This document shows positions 16,037 to 25,570 of a stretch of DNA of 64,000 nucleotides, piece by piece. The stretch is from JANPLD01 sp031426355. GTDB taxonomy: Bacteria > Pseudomonadota > Alphaproteobacteria > Rickettsiales > UBA8987. Numbering within the stretch: the stretch's first letter is position 1; the number at the start of each line of letters is the position of its first letter. The position numbers were made by a program, and so were the translations under genes. The notes under the pieces are model-generated. The model searched no databases. It worked only from the letters and a program-made list of their open reading frames with translations, and was not told the DNA's origin. The stretch spans positions 1 through 64,000 of the forward strand of contig JANPLD010000010.1 of NCBI GenBank assembly GCA_031426355.1, in the 5' to 3' direction.

Positions 16037-16822
16037 ATGACACTTCCGGTATTTTTCATTTCCCACGGTGCGCCAAACCTAGTTCTGGATGAAAATAATA
16101 ATGCCGCTAAATATCTTAGGGAAAGTGAAGTTTTCTCAAAATTAAAACCAAAAAATATCCTGATAGTTTCAGCTCATTGGGAGGCAGAAATATTAAGTAT
16201 TACAGGTTCCGATAAACCAGAGCTAATATATGACTTTCATGGGTTCCAGGAGGAATTATATCAAATAAAATATCCTGTCTCAGGTAGTAAAAGTTTGGCA
16301 GATAAAGTCAATAAATTGCTGAAAGATAATCACTGCCAGTCAAAGATAGATGAGGGTAGGGGTCTTGACCACGGTGTCTGGGTTCCTTTAAAATTGATGT
16401 TTCCTAATGCCAATATTCCTATAGTTCAGTTATCCCTTAAGTCTCACCAGTCACCAAAATATCATTATGATCTCGGCAGGTTATTTAAAAGCTCATTTGA
16501 TGAAACCCTTATAATAGGTTCAGGTTCTGCCACCCATAATTTGCGGGAGATAAAAAGCTTCAATCATGATTCTGAAACTCCTGAATGGGTTTCAAGCTTT
16601 GCTGAATGGATGGAGCAAAAAATTGCAGAAGGAGATATAGAATCACTTTTGGAATATAGAAAGTTTGCACCTCATGCTGTTAAAAATCACTCAACTGAAG
16701 ATCATATACTGCCATTGTTTTTCGCTCTAGGTGCTGCTGGATTCCCTGAAAAGAAAATGGAAAGGATTCATGCTTCCTATAATTTCGGTGTTCTAGCTAT
16801 GGATATATACGGTTCTATTTGA
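16037..16822 (+). CDS. LigB/DODA-family extradiol ring-cleavage dioxygenase (YgiD-like)
   Basis: 261 aa, class III extradiol dioxygenase fold. Metal-binding histidines are expected in FFISHGAPNL (residue 10) and SAHWEAE. The family motif LDHGVWVPLKLMFP and the late GSGSATHNLRE are also clear. Members cleave 4,5-DOPA or other catechols; the bacterial YgiD group has DOPA 4,5-dioxygenase activity in vitro but an unclear natural substrate. It starts 4 nt after the small membrane protein and is convergent with ssb, with 2 nt between stop codons. Confidence 0.87.
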   Translation: MTLPVFFISHGAPNLVLDENNNAAKYLRESEVFSKLKPKNILIVSAHWEAEILSITGSDKPELIYDFHGFQEELYQIKYPVSGSKSLADKVNKLLKDNHCQSKIDEGRGLDHGVWVPLKLMFPNANIPIVQLSLKSHQSPKYHYDLGRLFKSSFDETLIIGSGSATHNLREIKSFNHDSETPEWVSSFAEWMEQKIAEGDIESLLEYRKFAPHAVKNHSTEDHILPLFFALGAAGFPEKKMERIHASYNFGVLAMDIYGSI

Positions 16823-16824
16823 GC

Positions 16825-17343
16825 TTAGAACGGTATATCATCATCGATCATATCGTTGGAATTATTTTGCGGATAATTGTTTTTTGAGACGCCTTTATTT
16901 TCGCTTCTTCCGCCGCCGTTACCACCGCCATTTCCTCCATAATCATTATTGTTGCTGTATCCACCGCCACCGCCAACTGCGCCTTCACTTGCAGTTCTAT
17001 CAAGCATTGTGATGTTACAGTTGTAGCCTTGTAATATTATTTCGGTAGAATATCTGTCCTGACCGTTCTGGTCCTGCCATTTTCGTGTCTGTAATTGTCC
17101 TTCAACAAAAACTTTACTACCCTTCTTCATATAATTTTTTATTACCCCAACCAGTCCTGGGTTAAAGCAGGCAACTCTGTGCCATTCTGTCTTTTCTCTT
17201 TTTTCGCCGGACTGCTTATCTGTCCAGCTCTCATTTGTTGCAACTACGAAATTTGCTACTTCCCTGCCATCACCTGTTGTGCGTATTTCCGGGTCTTTAC
17301 CGAGATTACCAATTATCATTACTTTATTAAGACTTCCTGACAT
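16825..17343 (-). CDS. ssb: single-stranded DNA-binding protein SSB
   Basis: Coats single-stranded DNA in replication, repair and recombination. 172 aa: OB fold over the first 110 residues (SLNKVMIIGNLGKDPEIR, then FVVATNESW), a Gly/Asn-rich linker, and the acidic tip DDDIPF that docks partner proteins. I place the start at 17343, where GAGGGAAAT precedes the ATG, rather than at an ATG 12 codons upstream. It lies downstream of the XRE regulator gene on the same strand with a 106-nt gap. Confidence 0.96.
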   Translation of the reverse strand: MSGSLNKVMIIGNLGKDPEIRTTGDGREVANFVVATNESWTDKQSGEKREKTEWHRVACFNPGLVGVIKNYMKKGSKVFVEGQLQTRKWQDQNGQDRYSTEIILQGYNCNITMLDRTASEGAVGGGGGYSNNNDYGGNGGGNGGGRSENKGVSKNNYPQNNSNDMIDDDIPF

Positions 17344-17449
17344 ATTTCCCTCTATTATATAATTTAAGGAACAATACATTCAGGTTTTTGCGAAGTAAAT
17401 AAATTAAACCATTTCGGTTTTTTTATTTTATTTTGATTTATCCCTGTGC

Positions 17450-17818
17450 TTAGTTTTCTTCAGTGATAATGGAGCGCAAAAGATTTTTAACCGCATCCAT
17501 TTTATTTTTACTAATATTTGAAAGCAACAAGGCAATCTCCTCGGAGTCTTCCGAGATATAATTTTTACCATCTTCCCTTAAGACACTTTTTACATCTAAA
17601 TCATTATAGAAATAATTGATATCCACTTTTAAGATTTTAGATATCTCACTCAGGCGTGATGCGGTGATTCTGTTTATTCCATTTTCATATTTCTGTAATT
17701 GCTGGTGAGTAATGTGTAATTTATGTGCAAGATCCTTTCTTGTAAGGCGTAATGCCTTTCTTGCTTTCACTATCTTTTCCCCAATAGCTATGTCTAACTC
17801 AGTAATAGTTTTTGCCAT
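17450..17818 (-). CDS. XRE-family helix-turn-helix regulator, 122 aa
   Basis: DNA-binding regulator of the Cro/CI (HTH_3) type. The HTH occupies about residues 11-65: GEKIVKARKALRLTRKDLAHKLHITHQQLQKYENGIN, followed by EISKILKVDINYFYND. The short C-terminal extension is Ser/Asn-rich and helical. Such small single-domain regulators are common and conserved in alphaproteobacteria. A TTAA-N7-TTAAC box lies 13 nt before the start codon, placed where a repressor or cell-cycle regulator could act. Targets are not evident from the neighbourhood. Confidence 0.88.
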   Translation of the reverse strand: MAKTITELDIAIGEKIVKARKALRLTRKDLAHKLHITHQQLQKYENGINRITASRLSEISKILKVDINYFYNDLDVKSVLREDGKNYISEDSEEIALLLSNISKNKMDAVKNLLRSIITEEN

Positions 17819-17830
17819 ATATAATTAAAA

Positions 17831-17846
17831 GTTAAATTTCCCTTAA
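17831..17846 (-). promoter_or_regulatory. CtrA-like box upstream of the XRE regulator
   Basis: On the minus strand TTAAGGGAAATTTAAC, exactly TTAA-N7-TTAAC, ending 13 nt before the ATG at 17818. No -10 hexamer fits between box and start codon, so if functional it may act on a promoter further upstream, or repress. Confidence 0.5.
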
Positions 17847-18087
17847 TTTTATTATAAGCTTTCTTGGTGCCAAATTTTATTAAGAGATAACCCATTGATT
17901 AATATGGGTAGAAAAAAGTTAAAATTTTAATAAAAGTAAATTATTTCACACTTCTGTTCGAAAATGCATAACTGCAAGTTATTGCATGTTCTACTTTGGG
18001 TTAATTACCAAAATGAGAAATTCATTTTGGTTCAATTAATATAGGTTGTAATTCTTTTTTAAAAAGAGCCAGATTAGGCAATATATT

Positions 18088-18116
18088 AAAAGGCTGGGAA
18101 CAAATCCTAGCCTTTT
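18088..18116 (-). terminator. Rho-independent terminator of serA
   Basis: An inverted repeat with arms AAAAGGCTGGGA (18088-18099) and TCCTAGCCTTTT (18105-18116) and a five-base loop. A T tract is present in both directions, so it could also work bidirectionally. It lies 12 nt after the serA stop. Confidence 0.85.
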
Positions 18117-18128
18117 GAATATTAAAAA

Positions 18129-19706
18129 TTAAAACTTTAAAGCTTTAGCTTTAAGAACATTAGGAAGTTCAGCAAGCTTTTTAACTGTTTCAGCAGATAC
18201 ATCATTATCAACTGCAACAAGCGCAACCGCCTGACCGGACTTTTTATCATTCCTGCCTAAATGGAAGTTTGCGATATTAACTTTATTATCACCGAGGATT
18301 TTACCAATGCCACCAATAAGGCCTGGTTTATCTTCATTCTCAATATAAAGCATAGTAGGAGAGAATGATGCTTCAAGGTTCATTCCGCCAACCTGCGCTA
18401 TACGCGGCTCACTATTAAATATCGTTCCTTTGAAAACAAATTTTTGTCCGCCGGCTTCAAGTGTTACTGTAACAAGTGTTTCATAATGTGAGGCAGATGA
18501 ATTTTTGCTTTCCGTAACTTTGATGTCGCGCTCTTTAGCAACAACAGGCGCGTTAACCATGTTTACAGTTTCAACAAAGTTCTCAAGTATACCTTTAAGT
18601 ATTATACTTGTGATAGGCTTAGTGTTAAGCGCCGCAACCGTACCTTCATATTCCAGCGTAATTTTATTTATTCCACCTTCAACTATCTGCCCTGCTAATT
18701 TGCCAAGTGATTCACCAAGTTTGAGGTAAGGATTTAATTTTGCCGCATCTTCAGCCGATACCGATGCAACATTCACCGCGTTAGTGATGGAACCTTTCGT
18801 AAGGAAATCACAAATTTGCTCAGCAACCTGAACAGCTACATTTTCCTGCGCTTCTGCAGTTGATGCACCTAAGTGAGGGGTACATACAACTTGCTCTAAT
18901 CCAAAGAGTGGGTTTGTAGTCGCTGGTTCAGTTTCAAATACGTCAAAACCTGCGCCTGCTATATGGCCGGATTTTATAAGTTCTGCCAATGCCGCTTCAT
19001 CAACTAGGCCGCCGCGCGCGCAGTTAATAATATAAACGCCTTTTTTGGTTTTAGGCAGAGTATCTTTTGAAAGTATATTTCTTGTAGAATCATTTAATGG
19101 AGTGTGAAGGGAAATGAAATCCGCTCTTTTGAGTAGATCTTCAAGTGAAACTTTTTCAAGGTTAAGGTCTTTCGCTTTTTCATCAGAAAGATATGGATCA
19201 TAAACCACAACTTTCATTTTAAGGCCTTGCGCCCTGTCAGCTACTATAGAGCCTATATTACCGCAACCGATCAATCCCAATGTTTTAAACGCCAGTTCAG
19301 AACCCATGAATTTATTCTTTTCCCATTTACCTGCATGGGTAGATGCACTTGCTGCGCCAAGTTGACGAGCCGTTGCGAACATAAGCGCTATTGCATGTTC
19401 AGCTGTAGTGATGGAGTTACCAAAAGGTGTATTCATCACGATAACACCTTTAGCTGTTGCAGATGGTATATCAACGTTATCAACGCCTATGCCAGCTCTT
19501 CCAACAACTTTAAGTTTTGTCGCCTTTTCAAGTACTGCTTTAGACACTTTAGTTGCAGAGCGTATTGCCAGACCATCATAATCACCGATGATCTCAAGAA
19601 GTTGCTCAGGGGTCAGGCCTGTTTTAACATCAGCCTGTACGCCATTTTTATCAAAAATTTCCTTCGCTTGTGCAGACAGTTTGTCAGATATAAGAACTTT
19701 AGGCAT
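18129..19706 (-). CDS. serA: D-3-phosphoglycerate dehydrogenase SerA
   Basis: First step of serine biosynthesis: oxidation of 3-phosphoglycerate with NAD+. 525 aa, the long form. It has a split substrate domain and a Rossmann domain with GLIGCGNIGSIVADRA (near residue 145), the catalytic Arg/Glu/His set (NCARGGLVDEAAL, DVFETEP, CTPHLGASTAEAQ), then an intervening regulatory domain and a C-terminal ACT domain (NEDKPGLIGGIGKILGDN) that binds effectors, often serine. Divergent from glnE across 62 nt; monocistronic with its own terminator. Confidence 0.97.
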   Translation of the reverse strand: MPKVLISDKLSAQAKEIFDKNGVQADVKTGLTPEQLLEIIGDYDGLAIRSATKVSKAVLEKATKLKVVGRAGIGVDNVDIPSATAKGVIVMNTPFGNSITTAEHAIALMFATARQLGAASASTHAGKWEKNKFMGSELAFKTLGLIGCGNIGSIVADRAQGLKMKVVVYDPYLSDEKAKDLNLEKVSLEDLLKRADFISLHTPLNDSTRNILSKDTLPKTKKGVYIINCARGGLVDEAALAELIKSGHIAGAGFDVFETEPATTNPLFGLEQVVCTPHLGASTAEAQENVAVQVAEQICDFLTKGSITNAVNVASVSAEDAAKLNPYLKLGESLGKLAGQIVEGGINKITLEYEGTVAALNTKPITSIILKGILENFVETVNMVNAPVVAKERDIKVTESKNSSASHYETLVTVTLEAGGQKFVFKGTIFNSEPRIAQVGGMNLEASFSPTMLYIENEDKPGLIGGIGKILGDNKVNIANFHLGRNDKKSGQAVALVAVDNDVSAETVKKLAELPNVLKAKALKF

Positions 19707-19768
19707 TTTTATGTGTATTTTTGTTATGCGCGCTTTATAAAACTTATTAAAATATTTTCAAGTATTGA

Positions 19769-22669
19769 ATGCTATTACCAAACCCTGCAAACCAAGACCT
19801 TCTAAAGCTTAATTTCGGTGAGCTTGAAAAAAGCGTTTCAGCTAAGCCTGAACTAAAACAGAAATTATTCTCCGAAGTATCCAAAAAAATACTAACATCA
19901 GTATTCGGGAACAGCCCTTATTTAAGCTCTGTAATTCTATCCTTCCCTGAATTCTTTATAGAAATAATTGAATCAGGTTTTGAAAATGCATTTCGGAAAT
20001 TAGTAGGTGAGATCAATGCAATAAGCTTAGAAAATAAAGAAAAACTTTATTCAGATCTAAGGCTCTATAAACGTAAGTTTGGCCTTCTGATTGCCCTTGG
20101 TGAAATAACGCATGAGATGAGCGGTGCCGAGGCAATGGAAAAGCTTTCGCAGTTCGCAGATATTTGTGTGGAGCTATCATCAAAATATCTCCTCCTTAAA
20201 TTTCATAACGCCAAAATTATAAAACTTAAAAATGAAGTAAACCCTTTTGAGGGTTCGGGCCTTGTTGTTATCGCGATAGGTAAACTTGGTTCGTATGAGC
20301 TTAACTATTCCAGCGATATAGACATTTCCGTCTTTTATGAAGATAACAAAATTGAATATCTCGGCAGAAAAACCCCACAGCAATTCTACATAGAATTCGC
20401 TCAAGAATTAACTGACATATTATCCCGCCGCACTTCCGATGGTTATGTGTTCCGCGTGGACATGAGACTCCGCCCGGATCCCGCATCAAACCCTCTGGCA
20501 GTATCATTGGAAAAGGCAGAGAAATATTATTTCACTGTCGGCCAGAACTGGGAACGCGCCGCGATGATAAAAGCTCGTCTCATTTGCGGTGATGTTGAAT
20601 CAAACGCAGAATTTTTTTCCTTCATGGATAAGAACGTCTGGCGTAAATCTCTGGATTTTGAAACCATTGAAGACATACACTCCATAAAACGCCAGATAGA
20701 TACAAGGCAAGGCATGCACCCTGATAATCTATATGGATATAATCTTAAAATAGGCAGGGGCGGCATTCGCGAAATAGAGTTTTATGTACAAACCCAGCAA
20801 TTGATCTGGGGCGGCAGAAAGCCGATTTTAAGAGAAAAGAAAACCGTTTCAGTTCTGTATATTCTGCTTGAGCTTGGCGAAATTAAAAAAGAAACTGCCG
20901 ATGAGCTTGCTGATGCCTATAACTTCCTCCGCAAGGTAGAACACCGCCTGCAGATGATAAATGATGAGCAGACTCACAAACTCCCAAATACACGGGATAA
21001 GATGGAAGCCCTTGCAATATTCTGTAATTTTGATGACGAGAAAGAATTTGTAAACGAGCTGCTTTTAAAAATTGAAACTGTCAGAAGCCATTATTCAAAA
21101 TTATTTGAAACCTCGCCATCACTTGCCTCTGATCTCCCCGATGCGATAGGCAGCCTTATCTTTACCGGTGCGGAGAATCACCCTGATACTATCGAAACCC
21201 TATCAAAAATGGGTTTTTATGATGCCAATATGGTTTCAGATATAGTGCGTGGCTGGCACCATGGCAGATATAATTGCACTATGAAAAAGCGCTCGCGTGC
21301 TGTCCTTACAAAATTAATGCCAGCGATCATTTCCACTTTTGCAAAGTCACCTGATCCGGACATGGCCTTCATCCGCTTTGATAAATTTTTAAGCCGCCTT
21401 CCGGAAGGCAGCCAGATATTCTCAATGCTATATGTTAACCCCAGCATTATGGAACTTCTCGCAGAAGTTATGGGCGGATATCCTGAAATAGCCGAAAACC
21501 TTTCAAGAAATACTGCGCTTCTCGATTACGTTCTCGCACCTGAATTCTATGATACCCTACCTGACCTTGAAGACCTTGAAGATAAATTACAAAACCACAT
21601 TGCAAATATTGAAAGCCTTGATGAAATAATTGAGGCGGTAAAAGATTGGGCAAACGACCGAAAATTCAGGGTAGGGGTTCAATTCATTAAAAATGAGCTT
21701 TCGTCGGAAGATCTATTCCTCGCACTTTCAAACATTGCAGAAGCAGTGATAAAAACCCTTATAAAAGAAGTAGGTAAAGATTTTGAGAGGATATACGGCA
21801 AAACAACAGGCGGAAAATTTGCCTGTATAGTTCTAGGAAAATTCGGCTCCCGTGAGCTTACTTTCCAGTCTGACCTTGATATATTCTTCATCTATGATTT
21901 TTCTGAGGAAGAGGAATTCAATTCCAATATTGATGCCGCTACTTATTATATCAGGCTCGCCAATAAAATAGTTTTTGCCCTTTCAGCCATTACCAGAACC
22001 GGCAGATTATATGAAGTTGATCTTCGCCTAAGACCACTCGGTGAAAGCGGGCCGATCGCAACATCATTCAAAACTTTTGATGAGTATTATAACCCTAATA
22101 AAAAAGAAGGCTCTGCCTGGGTCTGGGAATATATGACACTCACCCGTGCACGCGTTATTTCTGTTAATGAAGATTTTCAGTCCGACGTTTCAAATTTGAT
22201 CACCAAAAAACTCACCCATAAATGGGATAGTGATTTCCTGCAGAAAGAGGCAGGGTTCATATACAAAAAGTTCCGTGAACATCGTAATAAAAAGAAAACC
22301 GGAAAGCTCGATGTAAAAAATTCCACAGGGGGGATATTCGATCTGGAATTTATGTTAAGGTTTTTGCAGCTTAAAAATATGTTTGAATATCCTGATATAT
22401 ATTCACCCTCAACTGTTCAGGCGATAAAAAGCCTTGGTGAAAAGAATGTTATAAATGATCAGGAGTTACAAGAGCTTCAAAAAGCTTTCAATCTACTCAC
22501 AAATGTTCAGAATATCCTGCGTATTACCTCTGAAAGCAAGGTAACCGGCTATACCGAAGATGTACTATGTAAAATAACATCTTCGCAAAATATGCTTGAT
22601 CTAAACAAAAAACTTGAGTTTGCCATGACAACAGTTAAAAATCTCTTTAATAAATACCTTAATTTTTAA
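19769..22669 (+). CDS. glnE: bifunctional glutamine synthetase adenylyltransferase/adenylyl-removing enzyme GlnE
   Basis: Switches glutamine synthetase activity by adding or removing AMP in response to nitrogen status through PII. 966 aa with both nucleotidyltransferase domains. The N-terminal adenylyl-removing domain has GSYELNYSSDIDISVFY near residue 174-190 and RVDMRLRPDPASNPLAVS. The C-terminal adenylyl-transferase domain has GSRELTFQSDLDIFF near residue 700 and EVDLRLRPLGESGP. It is transcribed with bcp and glmM (gaps of 5 and 27 nt). Together with rpoN and an NtrC-type regulator in this window it supports active nitrogen control. Confidence 0.96.
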   Translation: MLLPNPANQDLLKLNFGELEKSVSAKPELKQKLFSEVSKKILTSVFGNSPYLSSVILSFPEFFIEIIESGFENAFRKLVGEINAISLENKEKLYSDLRLYKRKFGLLIALGEITHEMSGAEAMEKLSQFADICVELSSKYLLLKFHNAKIIKLKNEVNPFEGSGLVVIAIGKLGSYELNYSSDIDISVFYEDNKIEYLGRKTPQQFYIEFAQELTDILSRRTSDGYVFRVDMRLRPDPASNPLAVSLEKAEKYYFTVGQNWERAAMIKARLICGDVESNAEFFSFMDKNVWRKSLDFETIEDIHSIKRQIDTRQGMHPDNLYGYNLKIGRGGIREIEFYVQTQQLIWGGRKPILREKKTVSVLYILLELGEIKKETADELADAYNFLRKVEHRLQMINDEQTHKLPNTRDKMEALAIFCNFDDEKEFVNELLLKIETVRSHYSKLFETSPSLASDLPDAIGSLIFTGAENHPDTIETLSKMGFYDANMVSDIVRGWHHGRYNCTMKKRSRAVLTKLMPAIISTFAKSPDPDMAFIRFDKFLSRLPEGSQIFSMLYVNPSIMELLAEVMGGYPEIAENLSRNTALLDYVLAPEFYDTLPDLEDLEDKLQNHIANIESLDEIIEAVKDWANDRKFRVGVQFIKNELSSEDLFLALSNIAEAVIKTLIKEVGKDFERIYGKTTGGKFACIVLGKFGSRELTFQSDLDIFFIYDFSEEEEFNSNIDAATYYIRLANKIVFALSAITRTGRLYEVDLRLRPLGESGPIATSFKTFDEYYNPNKKEGSAWVWEYMTLTRARVISVNEDFQSDVSNLITKKLTHKWDSDFLQKEAGFIYKKFREHRNKKKTGKLDVKNSTGGIFDLEFMLRFLQLKNMFEYPDIYSPSTVQAIKSLGEKNVINDQELQELQKAFNLLTNVQNILRITSESKVTGYTEDVLCKITSSQNMLDLNKKLEFAMTTVKNLFNKYLNF

Positions 22670-22674
22670 TTTAC

Positions 22675-23160
22675 ATGGCTCAGGATACAGAACTCAAAGA
22701 AGGCAATTTCGCCCCGGATTTTACATTAGATACTGATGGTTACGGTAAAATGACCCTTTCATCCTTCAGGGGCAAAAAATTCGTCGTACTTTATTTTTAC
22801 CCTAAGGATGATACTCCAGGTTGTACTTTGGAAGCTAAGGATTTTTCAGATAAAATAGTCCAGTTCGAAGGTAACGATGCTGTCGTGATCGGCGTTTCGA
22901 AAGACCCTGTTTCTTCCCACGATAAATTCAAGGAAAAATACTGCCTTTCATTCACCTTGGCTTCTGATGCCAATTCAACTGTATGTGAAGCCTATGATAC
23001 ATGGGTTGAAAAAAGCATGTACGGTAAGAAATATATGGGCATCCAGAGGGATACTTTCCTCATAGATAAAACCGGAAAGATCCGCCGCATCTGGCGCAAG
23101 GTTAAAGTTGAAGGGCATTGCGATGAGGTTCTTAACGCGGTAAGGCAACTCCGCACTTAA
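22675..23160 (+). CDS. bcp: thioredoxin-dependent peroxiredoxin Bcp
   Basis: Reduces peroxides and lipid hydroperoxides with thioredoxin as reductant. 161 aa. The peroxidatic Cys is Cys50 in YPKDDTPGCTLEAKDF. The resolving-Cys position used by the E. coli enzyme (five residues later) is Lys, so this is the variant lacking that second Cys, as in many alphaproteobacteria. A Cys at about residue 76 (KEKYCLSF) and another near residue 103 could substitute. Located between glnE and glmM in a probable operon. Confidence 0.94.
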   Translation: MAQDTELKEGNFAPDFTLDTDGYGKMTLSSFRGKKFVVLYFYPKDDTPGCTLEAKDFSDKIVQFEGNDAVVIGVSKDPVSSHDKFKEKYCLSFTLASDANSTVCEAYDTWVEKSMYGKKYMGIQRDTFLIDKTGKIRRIWRKVKVEGHCDEVLNAVRQLRT

Positions 23161-23187
23161 TTTACAAATATTAATACATAGTCTTTA

Positions 23188-24537
23188 GTGTCTAAACTTT
23201 TTGGAACAGATGGTATCAGGGGAATGAGCAATATATTCCCGATGGACGCAGAAACTTCACTCCGCGTTGGTATGGCCGCAGGTGCATATTTCACTAATGG
23301 TGAACATAAGCACAGGGTTATAATCGGTAAAGACACCCGCAGATCAAGCTATATGATAGAATATGCCCTGGCCGCCGGGTTCACTTCTATGGGGATGGAA
23401 GTTTTCCTAGTTGGCCCAATGCCAACTCCTGCTGTTGCGCTTATTACAAGAAGCATGCGCGCTGATGTCGGTGTTATGATATCAGCCTCCCATAATCCAT
23501 ACCACGATAACGGCATAAAATTATTTCAGACCAACGGTCTCAAACTTTCTGATGAGGCGGAAAGTGAAATAGAAAAACTGGTGAATTCTGATCTCTCAAA
23601 ATACAAAGCCACACCTGAGAAGATCGGCAAAATAAAAAGAATAGATGATGCTCCGGGCAGATATATTGAATTCGTCAAACAAACCTTCCCGAAAAAAAGT
23701 CGCCTTGATGGCCTTAGGATAGCCCTCGACTGTGCCAATGGTGCCGCCTATAAAATCGCTCCGGTGATATTATGGGAGCTGGGCGCTGAAGTTATTCCAT
23801 TCTCAATAAATCCTGATGGTTTCAATATTAATAATGATTGCGGTTCCACCCACCCGCAAAACTTAAGTGAAAAAGTTCGTGAATTAAAAGCTGATATCGG
23901 TATCGCGCTTGATGGTGATGCAGACAGGCTTATAATTGCCGATGAAAAAGGCCGCATCATAGATGGTGACCAGATAATGGGCGCAATAGCGCAGAACTGG
24001 CAGGGTAGGGGAATGATAAAAGGCGGCGGTATAGTTACTACTGTTATGTCCAATATGGGTTTGGAAAAACATATGGAGTCTATTGGCCTAAAAATGCACC
24101 GCACAAAGGTTGGTGACAGATATGTTATGGAAAAAATGCGCGAGATCGGCTGTAATTTAGGCGGCGAGCAAAGCGGACACATAATATTTAATGATTACAC
24201 TACCACAGGTGATGGCCTGGTCGCAGCGCTTCAGGTACTTGCTGCGATAGTTGAAAGAAAGGAGCCAGCAAGCAAAGTTCTGGACGTATTCAAACCCTAC
24301 CCGCAAGTTCTCAAGAACGTAAAACTCACAAACCAGCCCGCAGACATACTTGAACGTGATGAGATAGTCAGATCAATAAAACAATCAGAAGACGAACTTG
24401 GAAATGAAGGCCGCTTGATAATCAGGAAATCAGGCACCGAGCCACTGATCAGAATAATGGCCGAAGGCAAAGATTCCATAAAAATAGAAAAGGTCTCAAA
24501 CACCCTCAAAAAACAATTCGAAGAATTCGCCGCTTGA
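23188..24537 (+). CDS. glmM: phosphoglucosamine mutase GlmM
   Basis: Interconverts glucosamine 6-phosphate and glucosamine 1-phosphate on the way to UDP-GlcNAc for peptidoglycan and LPS. 449 aa, alpha-D-phosphohexomutase fold. The phosphoserine loop is MISASHNPYHDNG (Ser near 103), the metal loop DGDADRLI (from 242), the sugar loop GGEQSGH, and the phosphate-binding RKSGTEPLIRIM near the C-terminus. It starts with GTG, giving the standard MSKLFGTDGIRG N-terminus. Last gene of the glnE-bcp-glmM group. Confidence 0.97.
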   Translation: MSKLFGTDGIRGMSNIFPMDAETSLRVGMAAGAYFTNGEHKHRVIIGKDTRRSSYMIEYALAAGFTSMGMEVFLVGPMPTPAVALITRSMRADVGVMISASHNPYHDNGIKLFQTNGLKLSDEAESEIEKLVNSDLSKYKATPEKIGKIKRIDDAPGRYIEFVKQTFPKKSRLDGLRIALDCANGAAYKIAPVILWELGAEVIPFSINPDGFNINNDCGSTHPQNLSEKVRELKADIGIALDGDADRLIIADEKGRIIDGDQIMGAIAQNWQGRGMIKGGGIVTTVMSNMGLEKHMESIGLKMHRTKVGDRYVMEKMREIGCNLGGEQSGHIIFNDYTTTGDGLVAALQVLAAIVERKEPASKVLDVFKPYPQVLKNVKLTNQPADILERDEIVRSIKQSEDELGNEGRLIIRKSGTEPLIRIMAEGKDSIKIEKVSNTLKKQFEEFAA

Positions 24538-24595
24538 TTTTAAGGTGAGTATAAATTCGAATTGAAATTGCAGCCAAAAACGAGTATTTTAAATC

Positions 24596-25570
24596 ATGAA
24601 TAACTCTCTGACACCAAGCGCAGTATTGACTCAAGCATATCTTGAATCTCCTTTAAGTCCTAAATTTGCCATTTTACAAATGGAGTTGGGGCATTATTAT
24701 GATAATTCCACCATTCAAAATGAATCAATAATAGCATTATTTGGCATTAGATCTGAGTTAATTAAGCCCGCTAATTCGGTCAGTGACTTTGAAAAGGTAA
24801 AAGGAGTTTATGAATTTCTGGTAGCTGAGATTTATGAAGATTTTAATAAGGTTCCAATAAATGAAATTCCTAAAAAAGATCTTATTGAATATTTGTTAGA
24901 TAAGAAAGGTCCTAAGCCAATAAACAGAGACGAGTTTTTTTCCGACCTTTTATATTTTGATAGGTTTGAAGGATTACACCGCGCTTTATATAAAAATTTG
25001 GATCCCTATTATAATATAAATTCCCTTCTTGAAAGGAACTCATTTAGAGAGGTAGCTTTAAATGGCTCTGATTCAAAAGTTAACGCATCACGCCATTTTA
25101 TTTTGGGAGTATTTAAAGATTTAGCCAATGTACTAAAATATGAAAAAAATAAAATAAAATCTGAAGGTTCAGAATATAAGAATTTTGACACAGATGAATT
25201 TGAGCAGATGAAAAAGATTGAACTAGCAACCTCCAAATTAAAAGATATTTACTGGTTAGCCCTAAATCCTATCTTTATTCAATTATATAAAGTTAAGGCT
25301 AATCTTATAGAAGGAGCCGTAGATTATTTAGAAAATAAAGCTCCAAAGATTTTAAGTCTTAATAACAAAATACTTGAGCCAACTAAATATGAAGAGCTAA
25401 AGATGGGTAAGTTGAATAAAACATTCTCCGATGCACTTGGTATAGTTTTTGAAAGAAGAGGGGTTGATAAAGAATCACCTGAAGCTCAAAAAATGCTAAG
25501 TAATGTTAGCCTTGCGGTGGAGGGTTATTTTAAAATGAATTCCCTGCGAAGAAATATCATATCAAGATAA
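24596..25570 (+). CDS. uncharacterised protein, 324 aa
   Basis: Not recognised. Predicted soluble and mostly helical, Lys/Glu/Leu/Asn-rich, with no signal peptide or membrane segment and an unusually even charge distribution. It starts 58 nt after glmM, far enough for its own promoter, and its stop codon abuts that of rpoN on the other strand. AT-rich codon use sets it apart from glmM and resembles the other unknown genes in the window. No CtrA-like box was found upstream. Confidence 0.7.
   Translation: MNNSLTPSAVLTQAYLESPLSPKFAILQMELGHYYDNSTIQNESIIALFGIRSELIKPANSVSDFEKVKGVYEFLVAEIYEDFNKVPINEIPKKDLIEYLLDKKGPKPINRDEFFSDLLYFDRFEGLHRALYKNLDPYYNINSLLERNSFREVALNGSDSKVNASRHFILGVFKDLANVLKYEKNKIKSEGSEYKNFDTDEFEQMKKIELATSKLKDIYWLALNPIFIQLYKVKANLIEGAVDYLENKAPKILSLNNKILEPTKYEELKMGKLNKTFSDALGIVFERRGVDKESPEAQKMLSNVSLAVEGYFKMNSLRRNIISR

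Larger units (their letters stand above)
17819..18128. other. 310-nt intergenic region between serA and the XRE gene
   Basis: Contains the CtrA-like box (17831-17846) at one end and the serA terminator (18088-18116) at the other. Between them I see only AT-rich sequence with no start codon plus ribosome-binding site, no tRNA and no repeat shared with other parts of the window. Confidence 0.6.

Noticed and set aside
17406..17424. Short hairpin AAACC-ATTTC-GGTTT followed by T residues, between the XRE gene and ssb
   Set aside because: The stem is only 5 bp and the T run is on the plus strand, where no gene ends. Not a convincing terminator.
19227..19805. 192-codon plus-strand ORF inside serA and the intergenic region
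   Set aside because: It lies antisense to the well-conserved serA frame and has no recognisable motif. It is a shadow ORF.
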